DNA of 28,077 bases from a virus, in IMG/VR virus record IMGVR_UViG_3300028384_001119, positions 1 to 28,077 of that record; one strand, written 5' to 3'. A model generated the notes under the pieces. That model saw nothing but the letters and a program-made list of their open reading frames with translations, was not told where the DNA came from and did not search any database. Below, in pieces: positions 1-7,819 of the stretch (position 1 is its first letter; each line of letters opens with the position of its first letter). The position numbers and the translations under genes were made by a program.

Positions 1-208
1 CTCAGAAGATGTTGCGCCAACGACAGATACTACAAAACAAAGCGGCATAACATTTGAGAATTCATCATCGCCTGTGTATTTAGATATTACATATACGCCT
101 GCCTCTACTGGGTATGGTAATAATGTAAACGGCGTTGGCTCTTCAAGCATTGCAAATGTTATTGGTGTGGCCACAGCGAGTATTGCAAATGTTAATGGCG
201 CAACATAA
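1..208 (+). CDS. C-terminal end of a probable tail-fibre or adhesin protein (5' partial)
   Basis: The frame starting at base 2 is open to the TAA at 206-208 and runs off the left edge of the window, so only the last 68 residues are visible. They are rich in Ser, Thr, Gly and Asn and poor in charge, as in beta-structured receptor-binding or fibre tips. The end carries two copies of an 11-residue unit (SIANVIGVATA, then SIANVNGAT). From memory, such I-x-x-V-x-G-V-A units often finish fibre or lectin-like proteins of marine phages; that is recall, not a search. A fibre gene just upstream of the packaging genes suits a circularly organised phage genome, in which the end of the structural module meets its start. 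The gene's start, length and any N-terminal domains lie outside the window, so its function is inference. Confidence 0.6.
   Translation, partial: SEDVAPTTDTTKQSGITFENSSSPVYLDITYTPASTGYGNNVNGVGSSSIANVIGVATASIANVNGAT
146..198 (+). repeat. 33-base direct repeat coding an 11-residue unit
   Basis: Two near-identical 20-base segments, 146-165 and 179-198, differ at two positions and share ATTGCAAATGTTA. The period is 33 bases, so the reading frame is kept, and the repeat encodes the IANVxG units at the end of the partial fibre gene. Confidence 0.75.
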
Positions 209-220
209 ATAAAAAATAAC

Positions 221-229
221 TATCTTTAC
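221..229 (+). promoter_or_regulatory. Weak Bacteroidota-type -7 box candidate (TATCTTTAC)
   Basis: TATCTTTAC lies 25 bases before the ATG at 254, in the 45-base gap after the fibre gene. It matches the Bacteroidota sigma -7 consensus TAnnTTTG at all but the last base. I see no convincing TTG at the -33 distance, so this is only a candidate start for the packaging/structural transcript. Confidence 0.15.
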
Positions 230-253
230 AAATAACTTTTAAAACAAAAACAA

Positions 254-595
254 ATGACAACTTTTGAATGGAACTGCTTAACAGTAGATACATACCCAAC
301 TTCTGAAGATAACACAGACGTAGTATACAATGTACACTGGCGAGTAACTGGAACATCTGATCAAACAGACGCAGACGGAAATGCTTACACTGCTACAAGT
401 ATTGGAACTCAAACTTTAAGTACAGATGATATTACAGACTTTGTAGAGTTTGCTGATTTAGACAATGCAACTGTAAAAGGCTGGGTTAAAGCTGAAATGG
501 GTACTGACGCTGTTACAGAAATCGAAAACGGTATTAATAACCAAATTGACGAGCAAATTACACCAACAAGTGTTACAAAAACCATTGGCGCTTAA
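254..595 (+). CDS. DUF7936-like small phage protein
   Basis: This 113-residue acidic protein starts at an ATG in an A-rich stretch (AAACAAAAACAAATG), the usual look of a Bacteroidota start without a Shine-Dalgarno sequence. It opens MTTFEW, then has D-x-Y-P, a D-V-V-Y-N-V-H-W-R-V strand and an alternating pattern that predicts a small beta-rich fold. A helical end follows (VKGWVKAEMG ... IENGINNQIDEQI). The order of F-E-W, V-H-W, W-V-x-A and I-x-x-Q-I resembles the DUF7936 family, which I recall as common beside structural genes of marine phages. The function of that family is unknown to me. The gene lies between the fibre end and the packaging genes and is probably co-transcribed with the genes downstream. 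Family assignment is from memory of the pattern. Confidence 0.7.
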   Translation: MTTFEWNCLTVDTYPTSEDNTDVVYNVHWRVTGTSDQTDADGNAYTATSIGTQTLSTDDITDFVEFADLDNATVKGWVKAEMGTDAVTEIENGINNQIDEQITPTSVTKTIGA

Positions 596-617
596 GAATA
601 ATTAGTAATATTCTTAA
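592..617 (+). other. AT-rich inverted repeat at the end of the DUF7936-like gene
   Basis: TTAAGAATA at 592-600 pairs perfectly with TATTCTTAA at 609-617 across an 8-base loop, and overlaps the stop codon at 593-595. It has only one G-C pair and is followed by A's rather than T's. It would be a weak structure and is not a typical terminator. Confidence 0.35.
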
Positions 618-658
618 AAAACAAGTGATTAATTAAATATACTTAAATCAAATCAATT

Positions 659-922
659 ATGAGTACAGAAAAAAAATTAACAGAAGAGCAATTAACTAAA
701 TTGCAAAGTTTTGTAAATGTGATTAACCAAGCTCAAGGTGAGCTAGGGGGCATGGAAGTGCGTAAGCACCAATTACTCCACCAAGTAGGTAAAACACAAG
801 AAGATTTTGCAGCGTTCCAACAAGAGCTAGAAGACGAATACGGGAAAGTTTCAATCAGCATTGAAGACGGAAGTCTAAAACCACTTGAAGAAGAAACTGA
901 TGAAGCTAATTCGGAAGATTAG
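659..922 (+). CDS. Small acidic coiled-coil protein, function unknown
   Basis: An 87-residue protein with ATG start after an A/T-rich leader. Residues about 6-62 are charged and hydrophobic in a heptad-like pattern (LTEEQLTKLQSFVNVINQAQ, then VRKHQLLHQV and FAAFQQELEDEYG), which predicts one long helix or a helical hairpin. After KVSISIEDGSLK the tail is almost wholly acidic (EEETDEANSED). The pattern is prefoldin-like in a loose sense only. I recall similar small proteins with a YGKVSI motif in marine phage structural modules, without a known role. The C-terminal codons overlap the next gene by 23 bases, so the two are translationally linked. A role in assembly or as a chaperone partner would be pure inference from its neighbour, the GroES-like gene. 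Confidence 0.75.
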   Translation: MSTEKKLTEEQLTKLQSFVNVINQAQGELGGMEVRKHQLLHQVGKTQEDFAAFQQELEDEYGKVSISIEDGSLKPLEEETDEANSED

Positions 923-1118
923 TATAGGTAAAGATTATAAAACAGATGCCATGCATTACTCCGTAGGCCAAGAGGTTTACGGAGGGCATGTCATTTGTAA
1001 TATAATTGAGGAAGAAGAAAAGTATTCCATATACATAGAAAAAAACAAAGAGGTAATTCTTTGGAAAGACTTTAACAAAAACATGGGAATCTCAGTTGAA
1101 TATAACTTAGATTATTAA
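900..1118 (+). CDS. Small conserved phage protein, function unknown
   Basis: A 72-residue protein from the ATG at 900 (MKLIRKISIGKDY). A TTG at 885 would add five residues (MKKKL) but has no better context, so I prefer the ATG. The first 22 codons or so overlap the preceding gene's 3' end, and the stop codon overlaps the next start in the arrangement TAATG at 1116-1120, which suggests coupled translation. The sequence predicts a short beta-rich domain: K-I-S-I-G, then Y-S-V-G-Q-E-V-Y-G-G-H-V-I-C-N-I, then Y-S-I-Y-I and V-I-L-W. I recall a short marine-phage family with the A-M-H-Y-x-V-G-Q core next to terminase genes. No catalytic motif is visible and no function can be assigned. Confidence 0.7.
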   Translation: MKLIRKISIGKDYKTDAMHYSVGQEVYGGHVICNIIEEEEKYSIYIEKNKEVILWKDFNKNMGISVEYNLDY

Positions 1119-1711
1119 TGAAAAGTCCATATTGTTATATAGTTAAACCAAAGGCTGAACGATCTTCTGCTAAAAAAAATATTGAAGGAAAAGAGTTAAT
1201 ATTAAACACAGAGCTTCAGAATTATCAATATGTTAGCAGACACGGTGTTGTAATAGACACACCGCTTGTAGGTGTTACTCCTGTAGTTTCAGGTGACGAG
1301 ATTATTGTGCACCATAATGTATTTAGAAGATTTTATGATGTAAGGGGTAACGAAAAAAATAGCAAAAGCTATTTTAAGGAAAACATGTTTTTAGTGGACA
1401 CAGACCAAATATTTGCTTATAAAAGCAAAGACGAATTGTGGAAACCTATGGATGGTTTTTATTTTGTAAAGCCATTAAAAAACAAAGACATGTTTTCTTC
1501 AGACAAAGAAATGCCACTTAAAGGCATTATTAAATATGGCGACTCTGAAATCCCCGCCGGCACACTAGTTGGGTTTAGCCCTCGCTCCGAATACGAATTT
1601 ATTATTGGCGGAGAAAGATTATACCGTGTGCAAAAAAAATACATTACAATTAAATATGAATATCAAGGAGACGAAGAAGAGTATAATCCGAGCTGGACAC
1701 AAAGCAGTTGA
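1118..1711 (+). CDS. Tandem GroES-like (Cpn10-fold) co-chaperonin
   Basis: This 197-residue protein reads as two GroES-like units. Unit 1 (about 5-102) has YIVKP, a polar loop ending KELILN that sits where GroES has its mobile loop and I-V-L tripeptide, then SRHGVVI, SGDEIIVHH and a final ENMFLVDTDQIFAYK that parallels GroES EEVLIMSESDILAIVE. Unit 2 (about 112-182) repeats FYFVKP, LKGIIKYG, AGTLVGFSP and ERLYRVQKKYITIKY, but its loop is short and lacks a hydrophobic tripeptide. GroES is 97 residues and T4 gp31 is 111, so the length suits a fused pair, as in plastid Cpn20. It would cap host GroEL to fold virion proteins, probably including the capsid protein. Alignment was by eye. The last 56 bases overlap the next gene. 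Confidence 0.75.
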   Translation: MKSPYCYIVKPKAERSSAKKNIEGKELILNTELQNYQYVSRHGVVIDTPLVGVTPVVSGDEIIVHHNVFRRFYDVRGNEKNSKSYFKENMFLVDTDQIFAYKSKDELWKPMDGFYFVKPLKNKDMFSSDKEMPLKGIIKYGDSEIPAGTLVGFSPRSEYEFIIGGERLYRVQKKYITIKYEYQGDEEEYNPSWTQSS

Positions 1712-1931
1712 CGAGCTTATTAAAGTAGCTGAAGAAAAAATCATTACTAATACAGAAGATGATGTATCTGCAGACAGACTTAAAAATGCCGCGGCAACAA
1801 AGAAGCTAGCCATATTTGATGCGTTCGAAATACTTAACCGTATACAAGAAGAAGAACGTGTATTAGATAACAAACCTAAAGAAGATAAACCTAAAACATT
1901 TTCAGGGTTTGCAGAAAGAAGATCTAAATAA
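1656..1931 (+). CDS. Candidate small terminase subunit or packaging accessory protein
   Basis: A 91-residue, mostly helical, charged protein. I chose the ATG at 1656, inside the end of the GroES-like gene, because an upstream extension would read through that gene's coding body, and homologues I recall begin close to the A-V-D-E-L-I-K-V-A segment (17-25). The core (about 38-66) holds A-D-R-L-K-N-A-A-A-T-K-K-L-A-I-F-D-A-F-E-I-L, followed by an acidic and lysine-rich linker and an F-A-E-R-R tail. Its size and its place directly before the large terminase (ATG at 1931 overlaps the last base of its stop codon) fit a small terminase. I see no clear helix-turn-helix, so the assignment rests mainly on position. 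It could equally be a packaging accessory protein. Confidence 0.6.
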   Translation: MNIKETKKSIIRAGHKAVDELIKVAEEKIITNTEDDVSADRLKNAAATKKLAIFDAFEILNRIQEEERVLDNKPKEDKPKTFSGFAERRSK

Positions 1932-4150
1932 TGTACGAGCAAACGTTATATAAGATTGTAGAACCCGTAAAAAACACTACGAAGCATCGATTAAATAAAT
2001 CAAAACGCTGGGAGTACGGCTACAATAAAGATCACGACATTGTTGTTATAAGTAAGACAGGTCAGATAGGAGATATATACGAGATACAAGGCTTGTGTAT
2101 AGCATTGCCGCCAGCACCCAAAAGGTTGGCCAAAGGCGAAAACAAATGGGTTGCACAGGACTATCCTAAGGAGCTTAAAAATATCAAGACTATATTCGAC
2201 TGGAAAGAATATCCGGATGAATTTAAAGAGACCTGGAGCGATTATATAGACGAAGAATTTAATAGAAGAGATGAAGGACATTGGTTTTATAATAAAAATG
2301 TTCCAACTTATATCACTGGCACTCATTACATGTACTTGCAGTGGTCCAAAATTGATGTTGGGAAGCCAGACTTTAGGGAAGCAAACAGATTATTCTTTAT
2401 ATTCTGGGAGGCTTGCAAGGCAGACATCAGGTGCTATGGAATGTGTTATCTTAAAAACAGGCGTTCAGGATTTAGCTTTATGGCCTCAGGCGAGACCGTT
2501 AATATGGCAACAATTTCAAGTGACTCAAGATTCGGTATATTATCTAAGTCAGGACAAGATGCTAAAAAAATGTTCACAGACAAAGTGGTACCAATATCGG
2601 TTAACTATCCTTTCTTCTTTAAACCAATACAAGACGGTATGGACCGTCCGAAAACAGAACTAGCATATAGGGTTCCTGCGTCTAAGTTAACACGTAAATC
2701 TATACAAGCAAAAGATCAGCGCCAACAGCTCGAAGGCCTTGATACGACTATAGATTGGAAAAATACAGGTGATAATAGTTATGACGGTGAAAAGCTAAAA
2801 CTATTAGTACACGATGAAAGCGGTAAGTGGGAAAGACCAGATAATATATTAAACAACTGGCGTGTAACAAAAACAACGTTACGTTTAGGATCAAGAATTA
2901 TCGGTAAGTGTATGATGGGTTCGACCAGTAATGCGCTTGACAAAGGTGGTGAAAATTTTAAAAAGCTGTATTATGATTCAGACGTTACCAAACGAAACGC
3001 CAACGGACAGACTCGCTCGGGATTATATTCTTTGTTCATACCTATGGAATGGAACTACGAAGGATTCATTGATACTTATGGAATACCTGTATTCGACACA
3101 CCGGACAAACCTGTCGAAGCACCAGACAGCACATTAATTGATGTTGGTGTTGTTGATTATTGGCAAAACGAAGTAAACGGTTTAAAAGGCGATCCTGAAG
3201 GGTTAAACGAATTTTATCGCCAATTCCCTCGTACTGAGGAACATGCGTTTAGAGACGAAGCAAAAAATAGTATATTTAACTTAGTTAAAATACACCAGCA
3301 AATAGATTATAACGGTGATAGCGTGCACAATGCACCAATTACTCGCGGTAGTTTTCAATGGCAAAATGGCATTAAAGACACAAAAGTATTATTCACGCCA
3401 AATCCGCAAGGGCGGTTTAATATAAGCTGGGTGCCTGATGCGGCATTGCAAAACAGACAAACAGTTAAAAAAGGTATAAAGTTTCCAGGTAATGAACATA
3501 TGGGTGCATTTGGATGTGACTCATATGATATATCAGGAACAGTTGGCGGTAACGGATCTAAAGGTGCATTGCACGGACTAACTACATTTAGTATGGAAAA
3601 CGCTCCGGCAAATACATTCTTTTTAGAATATATAGCGCGCCCACAAACAGCAGAAATGTTTTTTGAAGATGTACTTATGGCATTAGTATTTTACGGTATG
3701 CCGCTGCTTGCTGAAAATAACAAACCAAGATTATTATATTATTTAAAGCGCAGAGGTTACCGCGGCTATTCAATGAACAGACCAGATAAAATATGGAATA
3801 AGTTATCTGTAGCTGAAAAAGAAATAGGCGGTATACCTAACTCAAGTGAAGACATTAAACAGGCACACGCTGCCGCAATTGAATCATATATTGAAAAACA
3901 CGTTGGATTAAATGAAGATGGCACATATGGTAGTATGTATTTTAATCAAACATTAAACGACTGGGCAAGGTTCAACATTAATAATAGAACAAAGTTTGAT
4001 GCCGCAATAAGTTCAGGACTTGCTATTATGGCATGCAATAGACACTTATACAGACCAGTCGCAGAAAAACAGACGCAGACATTGAATATAAATTTAGGCC
4101 GATATAATAATAAAGGCGCAAGATCACAAATAATAGAAAATTATGGCTGA
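1931..4150 (+). CDS. terL: Terminase large subunit (DNA-packaging ATPase/nuclease)
   Basis: A 739-residue packaging motor that pumps DNA through the portal and cuts the concatemer. The ATPase half has a deviant Walker A loop around 174-182 (L-K-N-R-R-S-G-F-S, without the usual G-K-S/T; a basic residue at the front of the loop may take the lysine's role, as in lambda-type terminases). Walker B is LLVHDE at 291-296, with D295 and the catalytic E296. The coupling motif is G-S-T-S-N at 330-334. The C-terminal RNase H-like nuclease begins at about F-G-C-D-S-Y-D, with D530 as a likely first metal ligand, and continues to about residue 690. Its start overlaps the preceding stop and its end overlaps the portal start by 8 bases. 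Length is ordinary for marine phage terminases. Confidence 0.93.
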   Translation: MYEQTLYKIVEPVKNTTKHRLNKSKRWEYGYNKDHDIVVISKTGQIGDIYEIQGLCIALPPAPKRLAKGENKWVAQDYPKELKNIKTIFDWKEYPDEFKETWSDYIDEEFNRRDEGHWFYNKNVPTYITGTHYMYLQWSKIDVGKPDFREANRLFFIFWEACKADIRCYGMCYLKNRRSGFSFMASGETVNMATISSDSRFGILSKSGQDAKKMFTDKVVPISVNYPFFFKPIQDGMDRPKTELAYRVPASKLTRKSIQAKDQRQQLEGLDTTIDWKNTGDNSYDGEKLKLLVHDESGKWERPDNILNNWRVTKTTLRLGSRIIGKCMMGSTSNALDKGGENFKKLYYDSDVTKRNANGQTRSGLYSLFIPMEWNYEGFIDTYGIPVFDTPDKPVEAPDSTLIDVGVVDYWQNEVNGLKGDPEGLNEFYRQFPRTEEHAFRDEAKNSIFNLVKIHQQIDYNGDSVHNAPITRGSFQWQNGIKDTKVLFTPNPQGRFNISWVPDAALQNRQTVKKGIKFPGNEHMGAFGCDSYDISGTVGGNGSKGALHGLTTFSMENAPANTFFLEYIARPQTAEMFFEDVLMALVFYGMPLLAENNKPRLLYYLKRRGYRGYSMNRPDKIWNKLSVAEKEIGGIPNSSEDIKQAHAAAIESYIEKHVGLNEDGTYGSMYFNQTLNDWARFNINNRTKFDAAISSGLAIMACNRHLYRPVAEKQTQTLNINLGRYNNKGARSQIIENYG

Positions 4151-6566
4151 ACCAGTTGTAAAAAGTTATTTTCCTAGTCAGATTGCAAGTGACTTAGAGA
4201 AAATTACACCAGAGTACGGACTCAAGGTGGCTAAAGCTATAGAGCACGAATGGTTTAAAAGAGACTCTGGTACAAACCGGTATTATAATAACCAAAACAC
4301 TTTTCACAGAAGAAGGCTATATGCCCGCGGTGAACAATCAATACAAAAGTATAAAGATGAATTATCTATCAATGGTGATTTGTCATATCTTAATTTAGAT
4401 TGGAAGCCCGTACCTATTATCCCTAAGTTTGTAGATATTGTTGTAAATGGTATGTCAAATAGAACATTTGATATTAAAGCATTTTCACAAGATCCATATG
4501 GTATTAGTAAAAGAACTGAATATATGGAATCAATTATGCGCGATATGCAAACGCGTGAATTAAATGATTACGTATTAAATGAGTTTGGTCTTAATTTATA
4601 TGAAAATAAAAAAGAGGAATTACCTGACTCTCAGGAAGAGCTAGAGCTTCATATGCAACTAAGCTACAAGCAGGCCGCGGAAATTGCACAAGAGCAAGCA
4701 ATTAATACAATACTAGAGGGTAATAATTATGATTTAACCCGACGCCGTTTAATGTACGATTTGGTTACAATTGGAATGGCATGTGTTAAAAATAACTTTT
4801 CTACCTCAGAGGGCGTAACAGTAGAATATGTAGATCCTGCTGATATTATATATTCATATACTGATTCGCCTTATTTTGATGACATTTATTATGTTGGTGA
4901 AATTAAAACAATACCAATAAACGAATTAAAGAAAAAATTCCCTGAGCTATCAAATGATGACTTAGAAGAAATTACAAAACAAGGTATTCAAAATACTGAT
5001 TTTTACCATAGAACAATGGATGAGACGAATAACATCGACTCAAACTCTGTTCAAATATTATACTTCAATTATAAAACATATATGAATGAAGTATATAAAA
5101 TAAAAGAAACCGCAACCGGTGCATCAAAAATATTAATTAAAGATGATCAGTTTAATCCGCCTACAGATGTATTAGATGGTAACTTTGAAAAAGTATCGCG
5201 ATCATTAGAAGTATTATACGAAGGCGCTTTAGTATTAGGAACTAATACATTATTAAAATGGGGCATGGCTGAAAATATGATGCGCCCTAAAAGTGATCAT
5301 ACTAAGGTTAAAATGAACTATAGTATTGTTGCGCCAAGAATGTATAAAGGTCGTATTGAGTCATTGGTAAGCCGCATTGAAGGTTTTGCTGATATGATTC
5401 AATTAACGCACTTAAAGCTACAACAAGTATTATCTCGTATGGTACCAGATGGGGTTTATCTTGATGCTGACGGGCTAGCCGAGATTGACCTAGGTAATGG
5501 AACAAATTATAATCCGCAAGAGGCATTAAATATGTTCTTCCAAACTGGTTCTGTTATCGGACGTTCTTTTACCTCAACAGGTGATATGAATCCTGGCAAA
5601 ATGCCAATTCAAGAACTTGCAAGTGGTAGTGGTAATAATAAAATACAATCGCTTATTGCATCGTATAATTATTATTTGCAAATGATTCGTGATGTGACGG
5701 GTCTTAATGAAGCGAGAGACGGGAGTACACCTGATAAAAATGCATTAGTTGGTGTACAAAAGCTAGCGGCTGCAAATTCAAACACAGCTACGCGTCATAT
5801 ATTACAAGCGGGATTATTTTTAACAGCTGAAACTGCAGAATGCTTAAGTCTGCGTATATCAGATATATTAGAATATTCACCAACACGAGAAGCATTTATT
5901 CAAAGCGTAGGTGTTCATAATGTTGCTACATTAAGCGAAATGGTTAATCTTCATTTATATGACTTTGGTATATTCCTTGAATTAGCCCCTGATGATGAAG
6001 AAAAGCAATTGCTAGAAAATAATATACAAATGGCATTGTCTAATGGTCTTATTGAATTAGGCGATGCTATTGATTTGCGAGAAATTAAAAATATTAAGCT
6101 GGCCAACCAATTATTGAAGCTGCGGCGTGGCAAAAAACTTGAAAGAGATCAAGCTGCTCAACAAGCAAATATTCAAGCTCAAGCAGAAGCAAATGCACAG
6201 TCGCAACAAGTTGCAGCCCAGGCTGAAGTACAAAAGCAACAAGCGCTACAGCAATTAAATCTTCAAATTGAACAAGCTAAAGCCCAGTTAGATCAACAAA
6301 AGCTAATGCAAGAAGCTGAAGTTAAAAAAGAATTAATGAAGCTTGAATTTCAAATGAACATGCAGCTTAAAAATATGGAAGCTGAGGTTTATAAAAGCAA
6401 AGAAGGATTTAAAGAAGACCGCAAGGACGAGCGTGTAGATAAACAAGCATCTCGCCAAAGCGAACTTATTGACCAAAGACAAAACAATACTGGTCCAAAA
6501 AACTTTGAGTCAGCCGGCAATGATGTGCTGGGTGGCTTTGACTTAGGTTCTTTCGAACCTAGGTAA
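4143..6566 (+). CDS. Portal protein
   Basis: An 807-residue protein directly after, and overlapping, the large terminase; this size, order and sequence pattern fit the dodecameric portal through which DNA enters and leaves. The N-terminal part has the helical Y-A-R-G-E-Q-S-I-Q-K-Y-K pattern and a D-W-K-P-V-P-I-I-P-K-F-V-D-I-V-V-N-G-M region (about 80-100) that I recall from marine podovirus-like portals. The middle is a mix of helices and strands (wing, stem, crown). From about residue 660 to 790 the chain is Gln/Ala/Glu/Lys-rich (QAEANAQSQQVAAQAEV and similar), predicting a long coiled coil, followed by a Gly-rich end. Such C-terminal helices can form a barrel reaching into the capsid, which would suit contact with the ejection core encoded downstream. 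A hairpin covers its last codons. Confidence 0.9.
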   Translation: MAEPVVKSYFPSQIASDLEKITPEYGLKVAKAIEHEWFKRDSGTNRYYNNQNTFHRRRLYARGEQSIQKYKDELSINGDLSYLNLDWKPVPIIPKFVDIVVNGMSNRTFDIKAFSQDPYGISKRTEYMESIMRDMQTRELNDYVLNEFGLNLYENKKEELPDSQEELELHMQLSYKQAAEIAQEQAINTILEGNNYDLTRRRLMYDLVTIGMACVKNNFSTSEGVTVEYVDPADIIYSYTDSPYFDDIYYVGEIKTIPINELKKKFPELSNDDLEEITKQGIQNTDFYHRTMDETNNIDSNSVQILYFNYKTYMNEVYKIKETATGASKILIKDDQFNPPTDVLDGNFEKVSRSLEVLYEGALVLGTNTLLKWGMAENMMRPKSDHTKVKMNYSIVAPRMYKGRIESLVSRIEGFADMIQLTHLKLQQVLSRMVPDGVYLDADGLAEIDLGNGTNYNPQEALNMFFQTGSVIGRSFTSTGDMNPGKMPIQELASGSGNNKIQSLIASYNYYLQMIRDVTGLNEARDGSTPDKNALVGVQKLAAANSNTATRHILQAGLFLTAETAECLSLRISDILEYSPTREAFIQSVGVHNVATLSEMVNLHLYDFGIFLELAPDDEEKQLLENNIQMALSNGLIELGDAIDLREIKNIKLANQLLKLRRGKKLERDQAAQQANIQAQAEANAQSQQVAAQAEVQKQQALQQLNLQIEQAKAQLDQQKLMQEAEVKKELMKLEFQMNMQLKNMEAEVYKSKEGFKEDRKDERVDKQASRQSELIDQRQNNTGPKNFESAGNDVLGGFDLGSFEPR
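6541..6564 (+). other. RNA hairpin at the portal stop codon
   Basis: ACTTAGGTTC (6541-6550) pairs with GAACCTAGGT (6555-6564) as a 10-bp stem with one G-U pair and a TTTC tetraloop. It ends on the first base of the portal stop codon. The following 35 bases are almost pure A/T, but there is no T-run, so a processing or stability element between portal and scaffold is as likely as a terminator. Confidence 0.5.
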
Positions 6567-6599
6567 TATAATAAGTGTATAATTATATAATATTTTATC

Positions 6600-7799
6600 A
6601 TGAACGAAGAAGAAAACAAGGTTGTTGAAGCCGTTGAAGAAACGACTCCGCAAACCGAAGAAACAACACCTGCGGTTGAAGACGACGGTGTTATTAAAGT
6701 AGACTTAAGAAATTTAAATCAAGAGCAAGAAGATGCCGTTCCAGAGCAAGAAACAAATGCAAGCGATGATACTGTCGGAGAATCCGAAGACAAGGAAAGT
6801 AGCGAAGCAGTGGTTGAAGAAGTACGGGAGCCCAGCGAAGAAGAGCAGCCCGTACAAGCAGAAGAGCAATCCGTTCTTGAAGAAATAACTGAAGAGGAGG
6901 TACAGGAACAAACAGCTGAATTAGCGGACGAAGTTGAAGAAGCAATTACTGAACAACAAGAAAGCGGAATTGAGCTACCTGAAAACATTCAAAAAGTTGT
7001 TGATTTTATAAATGATACTGGTGGCACTTTAGAAGACTATGTGCGTTTAAATCAAGATTATTCGCAGCTAGCTGAAAATCAGTTACTTGTTGAGTATTAT
7101 AAGCAGTCTAAGCCGCATCTTACTGATGAGGAGATTAGCTTTCTTATTGAAGACAAGTTTGATTATAACGAAGACATAGACGAAGAGCGTGATATTAAGC
7201 GTAAGAAACTTGCATTTAAAGAAGAGCTTGCCCAAGCTAAAAGCCATTTAGAAAATCAAAAATCTAAATATTACGAAGAAATTAAAGCTGGTTCAAGGTT
7301 AACGCCTGACCAGCAGAAAGCAGTTGATTTTTTCAACCGCTATAATAAAGAAAACGAGGAGGTCACTCGCGCTGCAGAACAGCAAAAAAAGACGTTCTTA
7401 AAAAGAACGGATGAAGTATTTTCAAATGAGTTCAAAGGTTTTGAATATAATGTTGGAGATAAAAGATACCGTTTTAATGTTAAGGATGCTTCTGAGGTAA
7501 AGAATACGCAGTCTGATATTAATAATTTTGTCAAAAAGTTTTTGGATGAAAACAATAATATGAAAGACGCTAAAGGTTACCACAAATCGCTATTTACTGC
7601 AATGAATGCGGACGCTATTGCAAATCACTTTTATGAACAAGGCAAAGCTGATGCGCTTAAAGATAGTATTGCGCGATCCAAAAATGTAAATATGGATCCG
7701 CGTAAATCTCATGAGCCCGTCGCAGATGTTAAAGGATTTAAAGTGCGAACAATTAGTGGTGATGACTCTTCTCGCTTAAAAGTGAAAATTAGAAAATAA
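6600..7799 (+). CDS. Capsid scaffold protein
   Basis: A 399-residue, very acidic protein between portal and major capsid genes, the standard place for the scaffold that guides procapsid assembly and then leaves. Residues 1-125 are low-complexity Glu/Gln/Thr/Val and probably disordered. A helical region follows (IQKVVDFINDTGGTLEDYVRL, then YSQLAENQLLVEYYKQ), with further coiled coil at about 195-265 (KRKKLAFKEELAQAKSHLENQ). The C-terminal 60 residues turn basic and end in DDSSRLKVKIRK, as in scaffolds whose basic tail binds the inner capsid wall. No protease motif is visible, so scaffold removal by a self-encoded protease is not supported here. It begins 33 bases after the portal and ends 20 before the capsid gene. 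Function comes from position and composition. Confidence 0.85.
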   Translation: MNEEENKVVEAVEETTPQTEETTPAVEDDGVIKVDLRNLNQEQEDAVPEQETNASDDTVGESEDKESSEAVVEEVREPSEEEQPVQAEEQSVLEEITEEEVQEQTAELADEVEEAITEQQESGIELPENIQKVVDFINDTGGTLEDYVRLNQDYSQLAENQLLVEYYKQSKPHLTDEEISFLIEDKFDYNEDIDEERDIKRKKLAFKEELAQAKSHLENQKSKYYEEIKAGSRLTPDQQKAVDFFNRYNKENEEVTRAAEQQKKTFLKRTDEVFSNEFKGFEYNVGDKRYRFNVKDASEVKNTQSDINNFVKKFLDENNNMKDAKGYHKSLFTAMNADAIANHFYEQGKADALKDSIARSKNVNMDPRKSHEPVADVKGFKVRTISGDDSSRLKVKIRK

Positions 7800-7819
7800 C
7801 AAATTAAAATTTAAAAACT

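Noticed and set aside
885-899. TTG start at 885 for the 72-residue unknown gene
   Set aside because: It adds only five residues, has no better ribosome-binding context, and deepens the overlap; the ATG at 900 is preferred.
1569-1655. Upstream start at 1569 for the small-terminase candidate
   Set aside because: It would overlap the GroES-like gene by over 140 bases with a low-complexity lead; the ATG at 1656 is a better start.
6694-6988. Minus-strand open frames across the scaffold gene
   Set aside because: They are Ser- or Leu-rich mirror images of the Glu-rich scaffold coding sequence and have no protein-like features.
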